Assembly (NCBI GenBank): GCA_004352715.1
Contig: SCFE01000033.1
Location: forward strand, 2,113,844-2,177,843
Origin: Hofstenia miamia
Taxonomy: Eukaryota > Xenacoelomorpha > Acoela
DNA: 64,000 nt
Direction of reading: 5' to 3'
The position numbers and the translations under genes were made by a program. The first letter of the stretch is position 1; each line of letters begins with the position of its first letter. This document shows positions 58,771 to 64,000 of this stretch, in pieces. Under the pieces are notes generated by a model, which did not search any database, was not told the DNA's origin, and worked only from the letters and a program-made list of their open reading frames with translations.

Positions 58771-61700
58771 AATGAACATAGCTGCAATATTACTAAGTAT
58801 CTTAAGCCAATCAGATTACTACTAATGTACTCAGTGTTTTTATAATGTGAGTGTTATTTTTTGAATAAATTATGATCGGTAATAAAAGCTTTCACAATTT
58901 ACATTTGGAAATTTTGATTGGATGGTGAAAAATTCTTGCCTATTAGCTATGAAATTGCCAAGTTAGAACAAATATTAGTAGGCCTAAGCTGCAGTAGAAA
59001 TTTCACTTTTCTGACTACGGTCATTTTTATATAAAAAAAGACTAGTTTAATTACCACGCTTTGGAAATTTAGTAAAACCAAAGAATTGTTTGAAATTTAA
59101 GGCAATTCTTTCTAAGCAACTCCGACAAATATTTACATCTACTAAATAATCTAAACTTTCCATATAAAATTAACCACATTGTGATCCTCTAAGAGCTTCA
59201 TAATCTATACACTGTACATTTACATGTTTGGCATTACAATTTTCAAATATGTTAACAAATACTCTAAGGAATTGTGAGATTGCAAATACAGAATTAGATG
59301 AGGATGCATTCACCTCCCCAAATATTGCACATCTATTCTTAGTAATTCAATATCTTTTTTCGAAGCTGATTCCATAGTAAAACTGATTATACATAAAATC
59401 AAATTTGACAAGCATTACTTTGGTTTAATTATTTATTGAGTTTTCCACTAATTGCATGTTGTTACTATAGATGAAAATCAAATTGGAGCGTTCAATTTAG
59501 ATAGAATTTGAGTAAGAAACCCATTGAGTCAATTTAAAAACATTAAGTATTTCATTAGGTAATCCTTAAGTTTTAAATTTTCAGGTTCTGTGCTTTTCAG
59601 ATTTTATTCACGTGGGGTTTTCAAAGTGACTTTTACAAAAAGATATAATTTAACAAGATTAAGTTAAATGTGTAAGTCTATATCGCCAAAGTCATTTAGC
59701 AAAAAAACCATTGAGTCTATTTCTTTACATACATTCCCTATAAGAAATTATATATATGAGATTAACAAGAGTTTCGTGTAAATAAACAATTTTCAAATTC
59801 ATCTCTTGTGTGATAGAAACTTTGTTACTTAAGAAACATTGTTAGATTCAATTCATTTATAAAAATTTGGTAGTTTATGTCCAATTGTCATTGTTTTATA
59901 TAAAATTGAGTGGAATAAGGCTTAAGTTCTTTTTTATCTTTTAAGCTTAACCTATGCAAAATTGTGACAGAAAGACGTTGATATTTAATACATATGCGTT
60001 TGAATAACATGCTTTCTTTGCAAAATACATAGTTTTTTGACACAAAGTACATGTAGTGTAAAACATCAGATTCTTTTGACGAGGGAGCATGCCAAATCCA
60101 ACCGTGAATTCTCAACTTGTATTTTAAAACAATACCTGCAAACATATTTTATTATATGAGTGCTATAATTCAAGTGGTTTCATTTTTTCTTTCTCTAATT
60201 AACTAGAAGCTGCTCAATTTATAGTTTACAAATATTTGAAAAACTTGTAATTGAGAATTTCATATTTTTGTATCTATAAAAGGTTTTAACTTCTAATACT
60301 TGACATTTCGCCCATTCTTCTTTTAAATTGACTAACTGTTAGCTTCATATAGTAAATCATTCCATTTATGTAGCTTTTCCAGAATTACTAATACAACAAA
60401 ATTTGTGATTTTCTAAGTTAAGGAATTTCCTAAGCCAATTCTAATCCAAGATTTAAGTCACAAGCTAAGGTTAAGTAAAATCCAAAACACAACTAGTTCA
60501 CAAACCAACAAATATGGGTTTTGTGGTAGAAACTTTGTGCAGGATAATAATTGATTAAAAATATATATTATAAATACTTGAGATAAATTTGTCCTTCTAA
60601 AGAGACGCCAGGCTGGTTAAGCATAAATACTTTTCTAACTAGCAAAATTTAATTTTTCCTGTAATGATTATCATGGGTATTTACGATTAAAGAAGTGCAA
60701 ATATTTAGAGACAGATCCTAATTGGTTTATGTGTTTCTTCATTATACAGGACATGCAAAGAATATCATCAACAATGTTTACTTTCAAAGCAATGCGCATT
60801 CTGCGTTTTCAAACTACACAGTTTTTACAGAAAATTCAATACCATCATGAGAAAGAAAAGTTAAAATGTTCAAAATTTAAAACTCACTTTAATATGTTAG
60901 AACAAACTTAAATTAGACATATAAAATGCTCATTTAGAACACAGTAATAATTTTATCTACGTCACACAATTGATACCGACATTATCTGAATACTAAGGAA
61001 TTTGTAAATAAAAATATAATTATTAAAACATCCCGTAATACACTAATTTTATTAAGGTTTTAAACAGTGATGTTCATTTCTATTTTAATTTAAAGGAATA
61101 TGTAAAGGATCCTGTAAATTTTCCTTGCTTTTAATGATAATCTTTTTAAAGGAAATCCTTTAAAGTATCCTGTAAAAATTGTGTATTTTTTACAGGAAAT
61201 AGTTGGCTCATAGAAGTCCTAACCAGGTTAAATTTAGTTTAACTGTCAGCAATCCAAACACCTACCAAAGAAAGTACATTGTGAATTTGAGGAAAAATTA
61301 ATATTAAAGTAACAATTAACTTTTGTAGAAGAAATAAACCTTTTATTAATAGAATTTGTAACTTCGATTAAAAGAATGCCTAGCAGTAAAATTTTATTAA
61401 TTTTTAAGTAGCTAAGCTTATATAAATAAGGATTTTGCGGTAAATCCGTCAACCTTAGAGTCACTGCGGTATACCGAGATCATTTTTGTATTTCTGTGGT
61501 GATAGGCGGTAACAAAATCATGCTGCTTTGGGGTACGTTTAAAAAAATTCTCTACTACTATGCCCAACCCATCTAGCATTTAGTGATTTTGTGTACAAAT
61601 TTGAGAGAGAAATTAATTCAATTCACTACATGAATAACTGCATTTCACCCACACTATGTCAGAAGCAATAAAAGTGGTCTTTTTGTGGTAACAGTTTTGC

Positions 61701-62585
61701 ATCATCTATTACAACCAAACTATCTTCCTCATTATCAGTGTTTCTTCAATATTTTTAAACTAACACATTTGACAGCATCATATTGTTCTCTTGGTGCATT
61801 CCATAAATTTGATGTATTTTAGGGTATAATCTTTACACAACACTAACGTAATAGATTATAAAAGAAAACCTCAAGATTGATTGCGAAATTTGTGCTATTG
61901 GATTTGTAAATTGTAATTTACATGTTTTACAATATATAGTTTGTAATCCTTTCTAAATAGTGTAATCCTTTAAATGTTTATCATTTTACATTAATTAAAC
62001 AAATTCTACAAAATTGATAATCTTGAATATTCACTTCATCAATGGCGTAGCCATGGAAACTCACTACCGCCCTTGCAACTGCTTCAAAAAATATGTTTTC
62101 AAATCTAATTTATTTCGAACGAACTTTATTTCAAATTCAATTAATATGTTTCATTTATTTTTAGGCATAATCCACGTACATATCTTTATACNAAGAATTG
62201 CGTCATGTTCAACTTTGGTGTTAATGATTTTCAATTGAATCAATATTGAAGATTTTACATTTTGATAAATTTAACACAAAGCTAAATTCCCTTACTTAAA
62301 TGCATCATGTATGTAATAATGTCAGAAGTGATTTGAAGAAAGGCTATCCTGCGAATGTCAAGTGCACCTAAGTAACTTATTTTTATCATTTGAGTTCGTT
62401 TGTACTAAATATTTTATAATTTCACTTTCTTCCAGCTTAGTACAAAATTTCTCTAATTCAGTCTACTATTATGTATGAAAATATATTTGTGGTACTATAT
62501 TTGCAATTCTAAATATTAACTTTTTGTTCAAGAAAATTCTTTCACAGATGTATTTAATTACGTCCAATTCAAAACATTTTTTATT

Positions 62586-62626
<41 letters not shown>

Positions 62627-64000
62627 GTGTCTAGCAAAGAGCTCTGAAACTAGTTTATCAAAGATACAACAACAATTGGCTAGGTAATTTTATTATGTAT
62701 ATTCAATTTGTTGATTTTAAAGGGTACAGTGATATAATTAAAAATTTCATTAATGAATCTTATTATTGGACATCCATCAATCACTGATGAAACAATAATT
62801 AAGTTTATGTTAAAGTGCTATGATATTTGCGTGTACGTAACATCCCATCTTTTTTCACATGTTACAAAAACTTTTGAATCATTGGCAACTGAAAATGAAG
62901 AATATGAACGAATATTACCTTTTCTTCTACACAAGATTGTTTAATACTTTTATTAAGGGGTACATCTGTAAACTAGATGATCAAAAGCAGAAAATTCTAA
63001 GTCAAAACATAACAACAAATAGTTAAGTGACTTTGTCCTTCATCTAAATGTAGTTAACTTTGTATGTTTTTATAAATGTAGAGGGATGCTTTCAATTTTA
63101 ATGAAACAATTTAGCTCTATTTGTACGTAATTTTAATGCATTTATTGAAAACTTTAAAACGTTTCCCCACCTCCACATTTTTGTAAAATATTTCCTGTTA
63201 TTCAGAGCTCCTTGGTGTCTAGTGATTAAGCATGTAGATGGATTTCATTTCGATAATTATCAGAAAGATTTGTAGATCATACGACTTATTTAGATAGAAG
63301 GTGTTAAAAATCACCTGTTATAAAGAGTAACTTTTAACAAATCAAATTCAAAAACACAAATATTCCATATCACTTGATTCACAGCCTGTCTTATTATTCG
63401 CACTCTTTGAACCTCAGTCTGGCTATTATGAAACACTTTGTTGCGAAATACACGGAGAAGTTCTTAAATTGCAGTCCTGATATATATGCTATTTGACTTG
63501 TTATTAACTGCACTTTTGCTTATATAATGTCTGCTGTCTCAATAACTAAATAATATTTTTGCAAATATTTCAAAACAGTTCGTTTGAGCGTTACTTTCTA
63601 ACCCAACTATTTTTGAAATTATTATTACAGTTCTAACTCAAGGAGGCTTAAGCATATAAACCTTTAAGTATTTGCAGGTATGTTATTAAAAACATCTCGT
63701 AAGTCACATTTTACTATACTTAAGGATTCTTATTAGAAATGAATTTGCTTAGTGTCACGAATATATTTATAAGGAAATAATATAGCTTGTGAGACGTTAA
63801 TTAAAATGACGGTAACATGAGACTAGAAACTATAAGAAAGTATCATGTTTCTAAGCCGGCTTTCTCAAGGAATATTACATATCTTTTGAAGAGAAAGCTT
63901 TTTATTTATGTTCTTTTAGAATTAAGTCTGTCTGGTTTGTCAACGAATGAACAGCCATTGTAGAGGGCGACTTAAATACTTAATTCTTTACCTTACATTT
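58771..64000. other. AT-rich DNA, no gene identified
   Basis: Contains a (TA)n run at 62589-62624 and an ambiguous base at 62192. A hAT-like end (CAATGGCGTAGCCATGG) starts near 62040 without a visible partner. Near 61140-61165 AAAGGAAATCCTTT is palindromic. A 63-codon plus frame (62753-62944) and an 85-codon minus frame (59888-60145, preceded by an AG that could be a splice acceptor) have fairly normal residue usage but no motif. I would not call either a gene. Confidence 0.5.

Noticed and set aside
559-64000. CRISPR arrays, bacterial operons, tRNA or rRNA genes
   Set aside because: No regularly spaced repeats, no ribosome-binding-site gene clusters and no recognisable tRNA A/B box pairs or rRNA segments were seen. 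The content is eukaryotic transposon-rich DNA.

Overview
This is an AT-rich (by eye about 70% A+T or more) eukaryotic window, most likely intergenic or deep-intronic DNA of an invertebrate animal. I base that on the Ty3/gypsy retrotransposon, the CR1/jockey-type LINE fossils, Tc1/mariner, piggyBac and many hAT-type MITEs, and the frequent (TA)n microsatellites. I cannot name the species. No convincing intact host gene, tRNA, rRNA or CRISPR array is visible. Nearly every long or coding-like frame belongs to a transposable element.

Layout. 1-558 is an assembly gap. 559-2299 is A-rich decayed sequence. 2301-8158 is the best-preserved object: a minus-strand Ty3/gypsy element with a 5' LTR (7386-8158), an Arg-type primer binding site (7368-7385), an open gag (5534-7147) and an open pol (2301-5543) that is cut off at a single ambiguous base (2300). 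Gag and pol are in different frames. A textbook -1 slippery heptamer, TTTAAAC, lies directly before the gag stop codon. 8622-9390 holds a decayed plus-strand LINE reverse transcriptase. 9.4-35 kb is AT-rich DNA with several non-autonomous elements that I could delimit by target-site duplications: 22180-22356, 22843-23174 (perfect 8-bp TSD) and a TTAA-bounded element at 25179-25835.

35-46 kb holds a 1.2-kb hAT-type element with a perfect 8-bp TSD and a second MITE nested in it (35533-36760, 36300-36471). It also holds a small MITE (39205-39331), a truncated hAT-like end (to 40360), a full-length but broken Tc1/mariner transposase (41443-42428) and a G-run-rich hAT-like element (45407-45602). 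46.2-47.5 kb contains LINE pieces on opposite strands. 48.99-50.95 kb is a broken piggyBac transposase with paired subterminal hairpins. 56127-57237 is another hAT-like element, beginning next to a 48-bp alternating pyrimidine-purine palindrome. 57272-57469 contains an 88-bp exact duplication across a 10-N gap, almost certainly an assembly artefact. 58141-58760 is an unidentified, frame-broken coding-like stretch.

The genes do not form a pathway. The window records successive transposon insertions, and only the gypsy element looks recent. I did not find a clearly new biological system. The items most worth checking are the gag-pol frameshift signal, the unidentified coding-like block at 58.1-58.8 kb, the composition island at 12.3-12.7 kb and two dispersed repeat families I could not name.
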